A DNA stretch of 64,000 nucleotides from Parus major (lineage: Eukaryota; Chordata; Aves; Passeriformes; Paridae). The notes below the pieces were generated by a model that saw only the letters and a program-made list of their open reading frames with translations, did no database searches and had not been told where the DNA came from. The stretch lies in contig NC_031769.1 of NCBI RefSeq assembly GCF_001522545.3, positions 6,075,999 through 6,139,998 on the forward strand. The letters are read 5' to 3'. The translations under genes were made by a program, and so were the position numbers. Numbering within the stretch: the stretch's first letter is position 1; each line of letters begins with the position of its first letter. Positions 1 to 13,185 of the stretch are shown here, in pieces.

Positions 1-3000
1 ATAATAATAAAATAACAGTTTTTAAAACTCCAATATCTAAACACCTAACAAGTTGCATGGTGATTTGGGGTTAAATCCCAAATTCTAGGTCTTCCTTAAG
101 GCTTAAATTATAAATCAAGTGCAAAACTGCCAAAACCTTGCGTCATATCTAGCAAACACAGACACATATTTCAAGTGCAGAAAGAACATTTCAAACCCTT
201 GAAACACAATCAATCTGGTTAACAAACCCACATTCTCCAAGCAGAGATGTTCTGGGTCATGACTTCTGAACTTTGTACAGAGAAGTGACCCAGCCTTGTG
301 CAAAGTTATCTCCATTGGAGAGGACTTCCCCCAAAGTCTCATTTGACCATTTCCACCTTTCATAAGATTTACCAGACTCATTTACTGACTTGTTTATCAG
401 GCTATTTTAACAAAATTCTCTCGCTATGCTGTTACAGCAGTCTGAACAAAACCAAATGTTTAAATTTCCTTTCATCCCATTTTGGCCACCAAGGGACAAT
501 CATTTGCTGTCTATAGTTTCATATCCACTAATTAAAGAGTGCATCTCATCTGCATTGCACCACTAACCATACAATCCCAATTAACCACCTGTCTCACACT
601 TGTGAATTGAACTCTCTGAATTATCACAGCACCAATAAAATGAGATATTACATTGTCCTTTTAAAATTAGATTAAACTTCTTCCTTAGAGTTGTTTTTGG
701 GTTTTGGTGGTGGTTGTTTTGTGGTTTTTTTTTTGCTATGGGTTTTTGTTTGTTTTTCTTAAACCTAACAGGACAGAGTTGGAAAGCCTAGTTCTTTATG
801 AATACCAGTCCCTCGAATTCCTTGATCAAGTTTGCATCCTATGTATAATTTCTGATTATTATCTACTTGGCCACTTGGACTTTACTTTGAGTTCTGCATA
901 TCATATTGGGCCTGGTTTTACAAACATGGCAGTGATACCTGTAAGTTAAATTTTGTGGGTTTTTTTGCATTAACAGGGATACAATTTGAGACTCTATTTT
1001 TGTTTTTTTAAAAAAAAACAAAAACAGTGCCACACAGAAAAATGGCTACTTTCATACACTAGTGAGCAGTGACTATGGTTTGCTGCTGAATTATTGCATA
1101 GATTGGAAAACACAGCTCTGAGAAAAGATCTGTAATTGTTTAGTGGTCTGGCTGCTGGCAGAATTCCCTGCCTGGGGCTGTTTTTATAAATAGGCCTGAG
1201 GACAAACAAACAAGCTACTAATAACAAGTTGACTATTATGTTTTGAAGCAGCCCTGCTTTGTGTTTTCCAGCATATGAGAAGCTCAGATGGCAAAAATAG
1301 CAAAATCCATAGCAAGAAGCAAGGCTAGATCATGCCCATGTCAAAATTTCAGTCCGCTAAAATAAACTTAATCTGGGGGAAACACCAAAATACACAAGGC
1401 TGTTTATGGCTGTGCTGTGTCAGATCTCCATTCCAGTATTACTAGGTATCGTTAGGAAATGAGGTAAAATGGCTCAGTAATAGACATCACCTACTCCAGA
1501 AATCCAGGTGAATTCCTCAAGTCAGCTGGTCTTGCTTTTTCCATGAGTTCTTTTTGCCATGTCCTACTTAGAACAACATCAGCGATCTGGACATTATTCA
1601 TAACATCCTGTTTGACTCTGAAAAAGTTCTCAGGTTTATCAGAAACACACAGGTATCTCATCACAGCTTCTCATTCCATGAATAATCTGGTGGCTACTTT
1701 TCTCCCACCTCTACTTCAGCCTGTTCATCTAATCACACTGCAAAATTCTTTACTTTCTTTTAATGTTTTCTGAAGGTAATTTAGGATTCCCAGCTAAATA
1801 CTCAAACTCATTTACTGGTTCTTCACTACCTTCTCTTGAGAAAGACATTCTGTCTTTGATATTCTCTACTATTTTATATACTTCATTCTGTTTCAGGAAA
1901 TAATTACATCAGTAGAAGATTCTTTTCTTTTTTTACCTTTGGTGTTAGAAGCTTATTTGTTACCAATCAATGGAAGCCAAGGGAGTTTATATGGGAACAA
2001 CCCATCCTGATGCAGTAACTCTTCCAAACAGTGCAGCTAAAGTAAAATAGCTTGGAGGAAGGTGAGGAAAATTACCATTTTTGTAAAGGTGAGGGCCCTT
2101 ACCTTTTACATTTCTCTCCTGCTGCTTATGGATCTTATCTGTTACATGGAGGATGATCTTCACCAGCCTCTATCAGCCCTGACTTCCTTGACATAGACAT
2201 CACGACTTTCCTGACTGCTGCCCATCTTCTCTGCTAAGATTCCTCTTGGAGTGGCTCACTTTTTCTTTCCATAACTGTTTTGGTTTTCCTATCTTTTGTC
2301 TTATGTATCCTCCTTGGAGAGCACACTTTGTCCCCACGACCCTTCTCAGAGACTTAGCAGCTCTCTTATCTCTTTATGTCATTCAGCATTAGCAGCTTAG
2401 CCTTCAAAAACAAATCCTCTTTTTTTGCTGATAAGAGTAGACACTTACGCTCTTCCTTCCCCTTTGTTTTCTTCTCTCTTTGGAGGGAAGATCTCTCCAG
2501 TTCTAACACCACTCCATGTGGTGATGCAGGCAAGAACACGGAGTCCAGTGGACCATGTGTAATTGGCACTGAGGAGAGCACTTTCCCGATAATACCCAGA
2601 AACTATGGAGTCAGCACGGATTAAGGAAACAACAACGCGCTCAGCATTTATGGCAACGCACTGACGCATTTCAGGGTGCGTGCTGCAGCCCCAGGGGAAG
2701 CAGCAGTAACATCACCAGCACAGATGAAAGGACTCTAGGTAGTGCTAAAAACAAAACCAAGCCAGACCAATGCATTTTCCCAGAAGAAAACATTTGCTCC
2801 CTGAAGAAGAGTTCTATCTCTCTGGTAGGACATTGGTCCTAATTGAAGCAGAGCAGAAAGAGGAGCTGGTAGGAATAACAGGGAAGAGCAGCAGCTGCTT
2901 TCTCTTCAGAATCATCAGCCACACAGACACAGTTCCCTTGGCACAGCAAATGCCCTTCCTGACAGTGCCTTCATAAATCAGCTTCACTGCCACAAGATGA

Positions 3001-3422
3001 ATTTGCACTTGGTTGAATTTTGTATGGTCCAGAGACTGCAACACAAAACTATCACAGCTTTCAGCAAAGCTTAACTTCTCCCACATGCATGGGATGGTGG
3101 TGGGGTGCAGAGACAGATTCCCTCTCCAGGGAATCTTGGCAGGTGAGCCAAAGGAAATGCCAGGCCTGGGGCTGGGAAGGACCTGCTCCTTGGATAAATG
3201 GAGTACTACATGACTGTTCATCTAGCAATTTTACCACAAGCACTAAATCCATCAGGGGAAAAAAAACCCCAAACTTTACTAAAGCTTAAGCACTACCAAA
3301 TCGATTATCTAAACATTTCACTGTGTAAGTATACATACACGTAAACAGCTTTGTTCTTGAAATTCTGCTCTTCCTCAGCAGGTATTTAACAGCACAAGTA
3401 AACCTTCAGAGCACCTACTTAC

Positions 3423-3600
3423 ACAAGAGGGGATGAAAACGACATTCTTTTTCATCAGCTTGAACAAAACCAGTTGTTTCTGCAAGTTTCTGCTGCCTTT
3501 CTGTACCACAGCTGTTCCAACCCCACTGTCAGCTTTAGCCAATTGTAAGTCATCAATTTTCAGCACACAATGCAGCTGAAAGCCATTTCTGCTGGTAGCA
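3423..3600 (-). other. Candidate internal coding exon, minus strand
   Basis: On the minus strand this 178-nt segment follows a CAG with a modest pyrimidine tract and ends at an exact GTAAGT donor. One frame is open throughout: one base completes a codon and 59 codons follow, ending at a codon boundary. The peptide is mixed in composition, with LKIDDLQLAKADSGVG in the middle and ending FIPSC. I do not recognise a family. The orientation matches the gene starting at 24.3 kb. Frames of this length flanked by splice-like motifs also arise by chance in 64 kb, so this is only a candidate. Confidence 0.22.
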
Positions 3601-3837
3601 CTGTTGGAAATGAATCATTATTTGCTCAGATCTTGTATTAACCTTTTATTTCCCTTCAATGTCACCACTGAAAAAGGACAGCTCACACCCTTTGAAGAGA
3701 CCTGAGAAAAGAGATAGCCAAAAAAAAAAAAAAAAGGAGAAAAGGAGACAGGTCAGGGAAACAGGGAATAAGATATATAAAGTATAGCATAAAAAAAAAA
3801 AGGGAAACAACACTTTAAAAATTATTCCAAGACTTAC

Positions 3838-3865
3838 CAGCCTCTCAAGCCACCTGAAGAATACT
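3838..3865 (-). other. Candidate 28-nt microexon, minus strand
   Basis: The minus strand shows a strong acceptor (TTCTTTTTCAG) and, 28 nt later, a strong donor (CTG then GTAAGT). A second AG 12 nt inside would give a 16-nt form. With the candidate exons at 7,833-7,915 and 3,423-3,600, the lengths keep phase. However, the 28-nt form would create a TAG at the junction with the former, while the 16-nt form would not. It may well be coincidence. Confidence 0.15.
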
Positions 3866-5184
3866 CTGAAAAAGAATCCCATCAACTACTTTACATAAGC
3901 TTAGTTTCTTTCAAAAAGTATGCACCACATCAATAAAAAAAAATGTGGAAAGCAGGTTACCCTGAGCAGAGGGAGACAAAGTGTTAGCAGGTTTAGCTCC
4001 AAAGGTCACATTTTTTTAGTAGATTCAACATCTACTCCATCCACTTGCTCTAGTCACCCTCCCTACTGTAAATTTAAAGCTCTAGACAGCTGCTACTGCT
4101 GCAAAGAAGACAGATGAAGTCCTAACTAAACATTGAAACCCGTTAAATGCCATCTGAACAACTTGGTTAGATAATTACTTTTCTTGCTGTACAAAACTGA
4201 TCTATTTTCATTCATAGTTCTGTAACAAGAGGTCTATAGGCTATCAAAACTGTAGCTACACAAATACATAGACAATAACTTCTGTCTTAGTGAGCTATAA
4301 TTCAACAAAATGACAGATGTTCCCTTATGGTATAAATTTTTTCAAGCTAAGTGTTAGCTAAAATTAAGATTATAAAGAAAAATTTTTAAAATATACATTA
4401 TTTTTCAAGTGAAAAAAAAATAAATGATATTGAATCACAAAGATCTGTCACTATGACCATGAAATCTGGTAGGGTCTCCTGGTCTGTCTTGTGCCATCTC
4501 TGTGAGACTCTGCCCAACTTTGGCCTAGCAAAAAACCAGACAGGTGTGGGAAATACCTCAATTTCTTACTGAATTCTGCCAAGATTTAGTTTGCACCCAG
4601 AAAACCCTTGTTATCCCCTTTACATCCTCTTGCTGTTTTTCTTTGCCACTCAAATGCCAGCTAACATTGCTGAGAAAAAGGGGAAGTCTCATGTGCTCTC
4701 TCTTGCTGGCATCCTGGGCAGCTTGGAGGAAGCAAGGAATTTCAAGTCCCCAGTGCAAAGAGAAGCAATAATCCTTCCATGAAACAACTTCCTGAAACCT
4801 GGGTAAACAACAACAGTGCTATAAGCCAGGAACCCTGGTGATGATACCAAGATACTGGGCTCACACCCTAAAAGAAACCTGAGGATCTCTCATGAAAAGG
4901 ACTGGATAATCTGAACAGATGGAGGAACAGAAATCAGGTTAATTCAATCAATTTAATTTAATTATTTTAATTTAGTCCTTAATCCCTCATTTATATATTC
5001 AAGGACTATAATTTTGTCTAAAACTTGAGCACTCAACATCTGGATAGAGACAAACTGAAGTGTACCTGTCTCTAAAGGTTAACTGGGAGCTGTCATGGTA
5101 ATTTGCTATGGATAAAGCACAGGCATCAGGAGGCCCTCCAGAACAGACAAAAAGCTTTAATCCTATATTGATATATATAAACAG

Positions 5185-5625
5185 TGTGAAAGCTCATCTG
5201 GAATAATGTGTACAGTTCTGGTCATCTGCTCAGGGAAGGTTAATTCAGCTGGCAACAGGTGCAGCACCAGGCTGTTTTGACGATGAGAGGAACAGAGAGT
5301 CTCTCTTGTGGGACGTGACTAAAGGAGCTTGGCTCGCTGGGTTCCTCAGTTGACAGCTGATAGTGTGTGTGATCCTTCTCCACAGTTACATAAGGTGCAT
5401 AAACATCAACAAGGGAGAAGAGGTAAAGGACACTTTGTGTGTACATTAGAAAATGGAAAATTATTGTGCATAAATTGAGGATAGAAATTAGGAAGGGAAA
5501 AATAGTGACATTCTGGAGGAAAACTCTAATGAGAGCAAGAAACATCACCACTTTGCAAACTGATGAAGTTTACTGTAGGGAAGATATGATGGCACTGCCA
5601 AAAAGGTTTTCCTACAGGAGGTAGG
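5185..5625 (+). mobile_element. CR1 LINE fragment, old and truncated
   Basis: The plus strand follows the 3' part of a CR1 element. It starts with the block equivalent to 'tactgtgtacagttctggtc' and continues through the motifs for 'aattcagctggcaacaggtgcag', an 'agagcttggct' block and an 'agaaattaggaagg' block. Divergence and indels are heavy and the 5' end is missing. The wording resembles an older CR1 lineage than the other copies in the window. Upstream sequence from about 5,085 may also belong to it. No ORF2 frame survives. Confidence 0.65.
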
Positions 5626-7349
5626 AAATAAATGGCAAGTTAAAGAAGGCTCCTTCTTGCTTTATGTATCCCCAAGAGAAAGAAGGGAAATAAATAATAA
5701 TTATTTCTAGCATTCTTTTCTAGACTCAAGAAATTCTGATCCCCCTGTTGAAACCCAATAACTGACTGATTTCCAGAAGAAAAACAGCTCTTTTTTTCTA
5801 ATGACTGAAAGATGAGGAAGGGATACAGACCAGAGAAATGAGTCGTTCTAGGTATAATATGAGGGTCAACATAAAAATATATGATTCAGAAAGGTTAATT
5901 CTGAACTGTTTTCCAAATCTAGAATGAGTCTGATACACAACCTGTGGCTCCATGTCAGAATGTGACCTTTTCCACGTTCAGAGTGTGATAACCATCTTCT
6001 TTGGCTATATGTGCATCAAAACATATCAAATGTATCACAAGAAATCCTTCTCCCTGATGCCATGGTTCTGGTCCTTCTCAAAACCTCAGATCAGAGTGCC
6101 CCAAGGATTACATGCAAAAAAGACACATGGAACTACAGGTGTGTACAGGCACACCCACATACACGCATACATAACATGGGATACTGCTCATAAAAATGTA
6201 CCATCTGCTTATTTAAGAGTTTCAAGTGCCCCAAGTTTTGATGAAGGGCTGTATAATGAGTCCAAAAGGGAGTTAAGAGGATATTGCCTATGTAAACTAA
6301 CAACAAGCAGAAATTATCTTTATAACCTACTGATCTGCCTGGGAAAACAAACAAGTAAGCAAACACTGTTTCTGTGAATCTGAAAGAAATGTCTTTTTAA
6401 CAGATTTGAAAGAGAAACCCAGAAAGAGGAAGGATGAGCTTTAAAAGTGAATTTACAAGTAAACAAGGACTGAGAAAGAAAAGAAAAGAAAAAAAAAACT
6501 TCCTGAAAATGGATGGGAAAGTCCACCTAGAAATACACAGAACTGGTATTTCCAGCATTTGACCAACCACCACCACAGTCCCAACTTTCACCTGTCTCAG
6601 CCACCTGGCCAAATTCTTTCATCACAATTAGAAAAAACAGACCCTCACTGGGGGAGATCTGAACCGACTTGTCATCATCCTTGCAGGTTCAAACCACAGT
6701 TCCCACGGTGAGGGCGTCCTTCGCAGCACAGGCTCCTCCTCAGCTCTCCCCAGGGCTTAGGGAACAGACAGCTCTCCAGAGACTTCAGCTGCTGGAACTT
6801 TGGGACTCTGCTGACCTGTCTTCTAAAATAGTGGGAGTGACTTCCGTTGCTGCCCCAGCAGTGCTTTAGGAGCCCAGAGCATGCCAAAACACTGCTCGCC
6901 CTTGCATATAACTCGAGTAACAAAAGCACAGCTGTACTCAGTTTAAGACAGGGCGATGCTTTCCCACCCCTTATTTAACACTGGCTTATTTCCATCAGCC
7001 ATAAGAACAGTGAATGGCAGGGAAGGGATGTTTTATGGGGAGCCATGGGCTCATGGTCCTCTTTGATTTTGCTTCAAGTGAGTCAAATTGTCTTCATCCA
7101 CAACTGAATGCAGTAAATATATTGACACAGGGGTCTGGCAACAGACCTCATGACAGGTAAACTGAGGCCAAAGGGAGCCACATTATAGATGAGTTTATAC
7201 AGGGAAAGCTCCACACAGAGCCAGTGCAGAATCAGGAGTAGAGTGGGTCAAGACATCTGCAGTGCTGAATTACCTACAATGGTCTGGCTTGAAGCATGAT
7301 GGGTTTTTAGCTTACATATAAGTGTAGGGAGCTATTGAGCTCTACTTTC
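5626..7349. other. Non-coding DNA without recognised genes
   Basis: No gene or clear repeat is recognised. A locally GC-richer patch at about 6,640-6,900 contains a 66-codon open frame on the plus strand and a longer overlapping one on the minus strand; neither resembles a known protein. Purine-rich low complexity lies at 6,470-6,500. Confidence 0.45.
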
Positions 7350-7432
7350 CAGCATGCTATAGTCTTGGACAAATTACTTATTAAATTTTTGCTTTCCAAG
7401 CTTCACATCAGAAGAAATGATACTTCCAGGGC
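7350..7432 (+). mobile_element. MIR-like SINE relic, 3' half
   Basis: The order of words matches the conserved core and 3' half of amniote MIR-type SINEs: 'cttggacaaattactta', a 'tttgctttcc' block, 'cttcacatcagaagaaatgata'. The equivalent consensus words are ggcaagTtactTaac, gcctcagTTtcc and catctgTaaaatggggata. It is short and diverged, so the call is tentative. Confidence 0.4.
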
Positions 7433-7832
7433 AGCTTTAAATCAAACATTTCTCCTAAACATTTAGAAATTTGCAGAAGGAAGGACATGGAGGGGGAGCA
7501 GTGCATTAGGATTATTATGTTGGCTCTTCCCCAGGCTTTCTTTCGAAGAGAGTTTTAAAAGAAATGCTTGGATCACATACCCGTTCAATAAATACCTGGA
7601 TTTCTTTCAAGAGTCCACTTCTTTGGCAAGAGCAAATAAAGCAGTTCTCCTGGTGTTTAAGGTGTAAGTGAAACGTTAAGTGCACAGGAAGTTGGTATTA
7701 GAAGGCACAATTGTATGATAAGAGCTGCAAGAGAATAAACTGAGTATCATATGAATAACAAGATGAGACTGGGGAAAATCAAGACCTTGCATGCATCCAA
7801 GAATTGACAGTTCAATGACTGGTGATACTTAC

Positions 7833-7915
7833 ATTCCTGATCCAGATTAGTTAGGGCATTGATGTTACTGGGCTTGCCAGGAACCCAACCAGGGCCAATG
7901 CAGGCAGGCAAAGTG
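7833..7915 (-). other. Candidate internal coding exon, minus strand
   Basis: An 83-nt segment. On the minus strand it is preceded by a good pyrimidine tract and TAG (TTTCTTCTCTAG) and followed by GTAAGTATC, a strong donor. Of the three frames, the one with one leading base, 27 codons and one trailing base is fully open. It begins TLPACIGPGWVPGKPS and ends NLDQE. The segment is about half G+C, above its surroundings. No protein family is recognised. Orientation fits the first exon at 24.3 kb, but that exon ends at a codon boundary, so at least one further exon would be needed between them. Confidence 0.25.
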
Positions 7916-10660
7916 CTAGAGAAGAAATTGAGTTTACATGGAATGAACTAGACCATGTTTTTCTCCAGACAGAGATAAGTAAACTTCTTTTCTTCATTCA
8001 GGATCTTCCAACACTTTCCTTCAGAAAATGAATCTTTAAACTCTGTTCCATACTTGGCAGTTTTTGGCAAAGTCCTCCCTATCATGTAGTCCAGAGGAAG
8101 TAACTTCCTTGAATTCCAGCATAAATGTTCCTAGCACTGCTAAACACCAACAATGCACTTAGTGATCACTGCCCCAGATATCTATGATAGCTATCTATAT
8201 GTCAGTCATGTATGACAAAACATAACTCCTACGGCACTTCAGGGCTTTTCATATGCAAAAGTTTATATTGGCTCCAGAACTTACTGCACACATTCTGTTG
8301 CCAGCCAAGTAATGAACCACCCAAAGGTCAGCGGAGCTACCTTTGGTTTGGGCTACACACTCCCTTCAAAATGAAGAACAAGGCCATTAGGGTGTCAGGG
8401 TCAAGACTTCCAAGTTTCACACTTCTGGGGTATCCTCTTCCTCCTCAGCCCTGACACATGGAAGGAGAAGCACAGCTGGATCCAAGATAAAGTGAGCTTG
8501 TGGTTAGGAGGTTATGCTGTTGCTCAGTCTGGCTAAACTTGGCTTTAACCACCAAATCAGCTGTGTATTTTTGGACTGGTGGGGAAATGAGATGTTCATG
8601 ACCTGATTCAGAAACTAAAACTTTGAACAAAGTTTTAGATGAATCTGTTGATGAATTAACGGCAATAGCTGAGCTTATATTTGACTGAATTTCTATGGTC
8701 AGCTTAATGAATACATGTACTTGCAAATTACTTATCTGAGATAAACATTTGTGCTCACTCTGCTTTGAAGTTATACATAAAATACAGAAATATGTTGCAC
8801 CAGTCACAGTTGCTTTACATGCAATTTCTTAACAATAAAAAGAGCAAGAAAATGTTAAGGCTTTTGCCAAAACATGTAATTAAATTTCCTTCCCAAAGCT
8901 ACACACTTCCTGTGAAGCCCAACCAATGTGCCAGACCATGAACTCCAGCTCCAGCCATCAGAGAAAATCCTGTCCCTCCACTGCTGTCACAGATCTTTTT
9001 CTGAGCAGTTCTGTAACTGCTCACAGACTCACAGACAGCCCTGCTGAAAGGCCTGAGAAACAGAATATCCTAGAAAGGAAAAAAGGAAGTTTTAAGACCT
9101 ATTTTTAATTAATTACCAGATAGAAATAAACCTTTCTGGGAACTTCTCGGAAAAGCTTCTTGGAAAAGTCAACCTTCCCTCAAACTGGCCTCGTGTACAA
9201 ATTAGGACAGATAAAAGAAGGGGTTTTTTATATTAATGAAATCATGATAAGTTCTGAGAAGATGCTTAGAAAAGAAAACAACATTAACTAAATTGCTATG
9301 ATCATTCCAACAACAAAAACATCTAGGCAAGTATATGTACTACATATAAAATATACCCTTCATATATTATGCAAACATAACATTTGAATTTAAAAGATCT
9401 CAGCCTGAGCACAAAGGCATGTTTATTTAAATGGCTGTTATAAACCCATATAAAGTACAGAACTTAGCTTGATAACTGTCTCTTCATCTCATATAGTTAC
9501 CATGCCTCTATATAAACAAAATATGGTCTGTCAGATTTCTGTTTGGCCTTTTTGTATTTTGTCTCTACAATGGGGATGTGAAAGAGAAAGGCTGAACGTA
9601 TTTATTCTGGGCTGGGCATCTGGCCAAAAATAAAAGAGATATTTTAGGTTTCCTGTCTCACAGTGAATTCAACCTTTTACCTGCCTCCCCATTTTAGACC
9701 ACAGCTACAGAATTACAGCTGTAACACAATCAGAATAGCAGAGAGGGTGCATCATAGAATTAGCCATAAATATTACCACTGTACCCTGGTTTCACTCCCC
9801 CATCTCCATCTCAGCTCTCTTATATCAGAAACTTTGCACAATCCTCTCACATGTTGTAAGACTTGTGGTAAGCAGAGCTGTAAAATTTGTCTGCAAGGAG
9901 AGAAACTTTCAGCAGAACAAGTAGTAGAAACCTGGTTGTTTTTCAAATGGAATTATTGCAAAATCAAAACCAAAAATACTGGGTTCACCAGGAACCAAAC
10001 CAGGATATTTTGGTATCCATTCACGAGATATTTCTAGTACACTGTATTTTGCTCATTTATACTTTATACACTCACAAGCTTTAGGTGATTCCTTCTCACA
10101 TCCCTCTAAGCTGCACAGAGCCATAACAAAATCCTAACACTTCCATCCTGTGCAGAAAGAGTGTCTCCAGTTCCAACCCCACTGTCCATAGCAGCTCCAG
10201 TGACAAGGAAAGTGCTCCTGCTAAGAAAAGTAACACCAGAATGGCATTCAGCATATCTAGTGGTGAGCAGCTCAGAAAGCTGGAAATCTTCCTCCAGCAG
10301 ATTCAGCTGCTCTATGCTCTGGGCTGAACAGGTAGCCTAAGCCATATAAAATAATTTTTAAATCCCCTAAAATGCTAATTGTAGGTATCTTCCATGAAAC
10401 AGCAGGAACCTTGTGGCACACATTAGTGTTAAGTACCCCACCTGTGAGCAAAGTCACCAAAATTCTGAAAAACAAGATTTTCACTCCTAAAGTTCGCCCA
10501 GTCTCAGGAATGTAAACAAATGTAAAAATCCTTTCCCCAAAGACCCTAAATACATAATTCCGTGAGCCTGATTTTTGTTCTTCGTGTTTTGTGGTAGGTT
10601 TTGGAAACTATAGAGATAGCAGCTAGTGCTTTTGGCTTGGGTAATACTGCTCAGGGAATA
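7916..10660. other. Non-coding DNA without recognised genes
   Basis: No gene, RNA or clear repeat is recognised. The longest open frames (about 120 codons, minus strand near 8.4-8.8 kb, and 124 codons, plus strand near 9.7-10.0 kb) lack domains, splice context or biased composition and look like chance. Confidence 0.45.
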
Positions 10661-10865
10661 TCCACAGAATCACAGAACAGGTCAGGCTGGAAGGTAGCAC
10701 AGAGGGACATCTGGTCCCACCTCCCTGCTCAAACAGGGTCATCCCAGAGCACATGGCACAGGATTATGTCCAGATGGTTCTGGAATATCTCCCACAAGGG
10801 ACACTCCACACCCTCTCTGAGCAATCTGTCCCAATGTGTCAACACTCACACAATAAAGAAGTTTA
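10661..10865 (-). mobile_element. CR1 LINE 3' fragment
   Basis: Read on the plus strand this is the reverse complement of a CR1 3' end. It starts 'cacagaatcacagaacaggtcaggctggaagg', continues through 'catctggtcccacctccctgctcaaacagggtca' and 'gtccagatggttctggaatatctcc', and reaches 'ctccacaccctctctgagcaatctgt'. The element therefore lies on the minus strand, about 200 bp long and 5'-truncated. An 89-codon open frame on the opposite strand runs through it and is not a gene. Confidence 0.9.
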
Positions 10866-13185
10866 AATAAAGAATATTGCTCGTGTGGAGGTTACAGTGG
10901 CTTTTGGAAACCATAGGATTATAAAAATAGGAGCACATAATAAAGAAAAATCTGATGTGAAAACTGGAAGACTGGGAAGAAGGCGGAGAAACTGAGATCT
11001 TTTGGCAACATGCTCAGAATCAGCCTTAGTCAGCAAGGATGTTCAGGAGATTACTGTGAAATCAAGTTCCCAGCCCAGTGCCAGGAAGTCAGATTTCCAC
11101 ATTACAATGATAAATATTTTCAATGGTAATTGCTGGGAGGCCAATCCTGCCTGTCAAAACAGAAGTGCCACAGTGGACTGTTGTGATGAATTTCATAGGA
11201 TGAACTCAACCCATGATCAGTCTTTACAGCTGTCCTTGTGATAACTTTCACAGCACTGAATTTACATATTTTAACCAAAAAGGGATCAATCTAACTGCTT
11301 GGATAAAACCATGCTATCTCTCTGCATTGTCACTCTTCTGCAATGCTATCAGCAATCATATTTCTACTGTTAAATAGTTTTCTATCTCCTTCATTCCATT
11401 TAAAGCACATTTTGGCATAATCAGAGTGCTTTTCAATCAGTCCTGGTAAGACCAAGTATCTGTCTTGGAGAAAAAGCAATTGCATTGGCATGATCGAGTT
11501 ACTAATGACAGATCCATTATATAATCAACAAAATGGTGTTTTTGCTGGCTATTGCCTTTCCTCTTGCCTCCATAATAGTTCTCCTCTCAGTCAGACATTT
11601 GCAATTCATTTAGTAAATGGACAAAGTAAGCATTTGGATTTTTACCAGTTGTGTTGCATTGTGCTGATTACTAATTGCAGCTGTTGCATCTCACTGCAGA
11701 AATATCTGCTTTTCAGCATAGGTAGGATGATCCTTCAGGCACAGGTGAACATGCAAGTGCCCTGCACATCACTTGTATTTTCTGCTTCCTTGATATAAAA
11801 ACCCTTTCCACCTCCAGGGGATGAGGAAGCCCAGCACGGGCTGGTAGCTTACTTGTGTACAAAAAATTCCACTGTGGAGTGAAACATAAATGTACTGATT
11901 TTACTTTATGAATCTCACTAAATTTACTAACTTCATTTTCAGTTGCTCCTAATTCCATATAGCTCCCATTCTACAGGGTAAATGTGTCATTTTCAGGCTC
12001 ATTCTACCAAATGGTCATCTCTTCATCACTGTCTTTACCTGTTGTGTTTCTGAGTTTAAGAAAACTACATTATAGATATTTCTGCATCACAGTTCTTGAG
12101 AGGAAATTATATTTTGTCATTATGAGTAATCCTCTCCCCCCCAATCTATATATATATTTTTATTTTATTTATTTTATGCAGTTGATCTGGAAATTGCTCC
12201 ACCCTGCTTTGGATTACAGTACACAGTATGGAAGAGAGTTAGATATTTAACTCCACCAGGATATATTTTGAAATGCCACTGCCATGTTACATTAATAATT
12301 AAGTCATTCAAGTTTTCCACTTCCAATATTTAGGCAATATCAAATAACCAGAACCAAAAAGTAACAGATAATTTCAAGCTAGCTCAGCAGTAAAATGCAA
12401 CTACCTGTTACAATTTTAAGTTGCTGAAGTCCGCAATCCCAAATAGCCAAAAAAAGTGTGTAGAGGTAAATAAATAAAAAAAGAAACCTTCTAAAATTAT
12501 CTGGCAGGGGCAGACTAAAACAGAGGATTCCTGTCGTGGGAGTTCTCCTGTGCTACATTTACATTCCCAATAAGCAAGTCCAGGCATATTTGTTTTTACA
12601 CATTCGTTTCCACACCAAGACACATTTCCATTCCCCCCTCCCTTCTTCTGCTTTTGTGTTCCATCATCCACATCAACAATTAGTGGAAATGCCTGGCTGT
12701 GCCTGTTCACATTGTTCCCAGACTTTTCTCTCCCCCAGTGAGCTCTGAAGACCATGCATTATTTGACATGACATGACTTGGAGACCTTCTACAGCAATGG
12801 CTGTATGCAGGGCAGCAGACAGAGGCAAGGAAGATGTGGTTACATCTGGGACAGTAGGATACAAGTCACTTTGTGTTAATCCCTTAGAACAATAGCCCAG
12901 GTGATTGAACTTTAAATAACTTAAGTCGTGTAAACCAAAAACCACCAGAAATCAAAACAGCCTGAAGGTTAAGCTCATTGCTGTTTGTTTTGTGACATGA
13001 AAACACAGGATATGCATAACGTGGGGTTTTCCCCTGAAATAATTAAACATCTATTGTATTTTCCATCACAGCTCATTTCTCTGCAACATGAGCAATTTGC
13101 CAGCTTGTCTATACACACTGAATGTATTCAGTTTAGAGCAAACAGCTGCACACAGGGCAGCTTCCCTCCACACACACTGGCTGTG
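10866..13185. other. Non-coding DNA without recognised genes
   Basis: No gene is recognised. A short AT run, (TA)n then T/A-rich, lies at about 12,148-12,178. Open frames of up to 115 codons lack similarity that I can recognise. Confidence 0.45.

Larger units (their letters stand above)
1..5184. other. Non-coding DNA, probable intron of the minus-strand gene
   Basis: A+T-rich sequence without a recognisable gene. It lies downstream of the minus-strand first exon at 24.2 kb, so it is probably intronic, but no later exon of that gene can be proved. It contains poly(A) runs at about 3,719-3,735 and 3,791-3,801 and two splice-flanked minus-strand segments listed separately. Open frames here, such as about 135 codons at 2,814-3,221, have no recognisable domain. 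Confidence 0.5.

Noticed and set aside
2100..2190. Minus-strand donor AAAAG/GTAAGG with a short open frame
   Set aside because: No usable acceptor before the upstream stop codon; the frame is only about 20 codons.
6688..6708. Apparent 21-nt plus-strand microexon (cttgcag ... gtgagg)
   Set aside because: It is on the strand opposite the only gene inferred to span this region, and has no supporting partner.
10601..10870. 89-codon plus-strand open frame
   Set aside because: It lies almost entirely within the reverse complement of a CR1 3' end.
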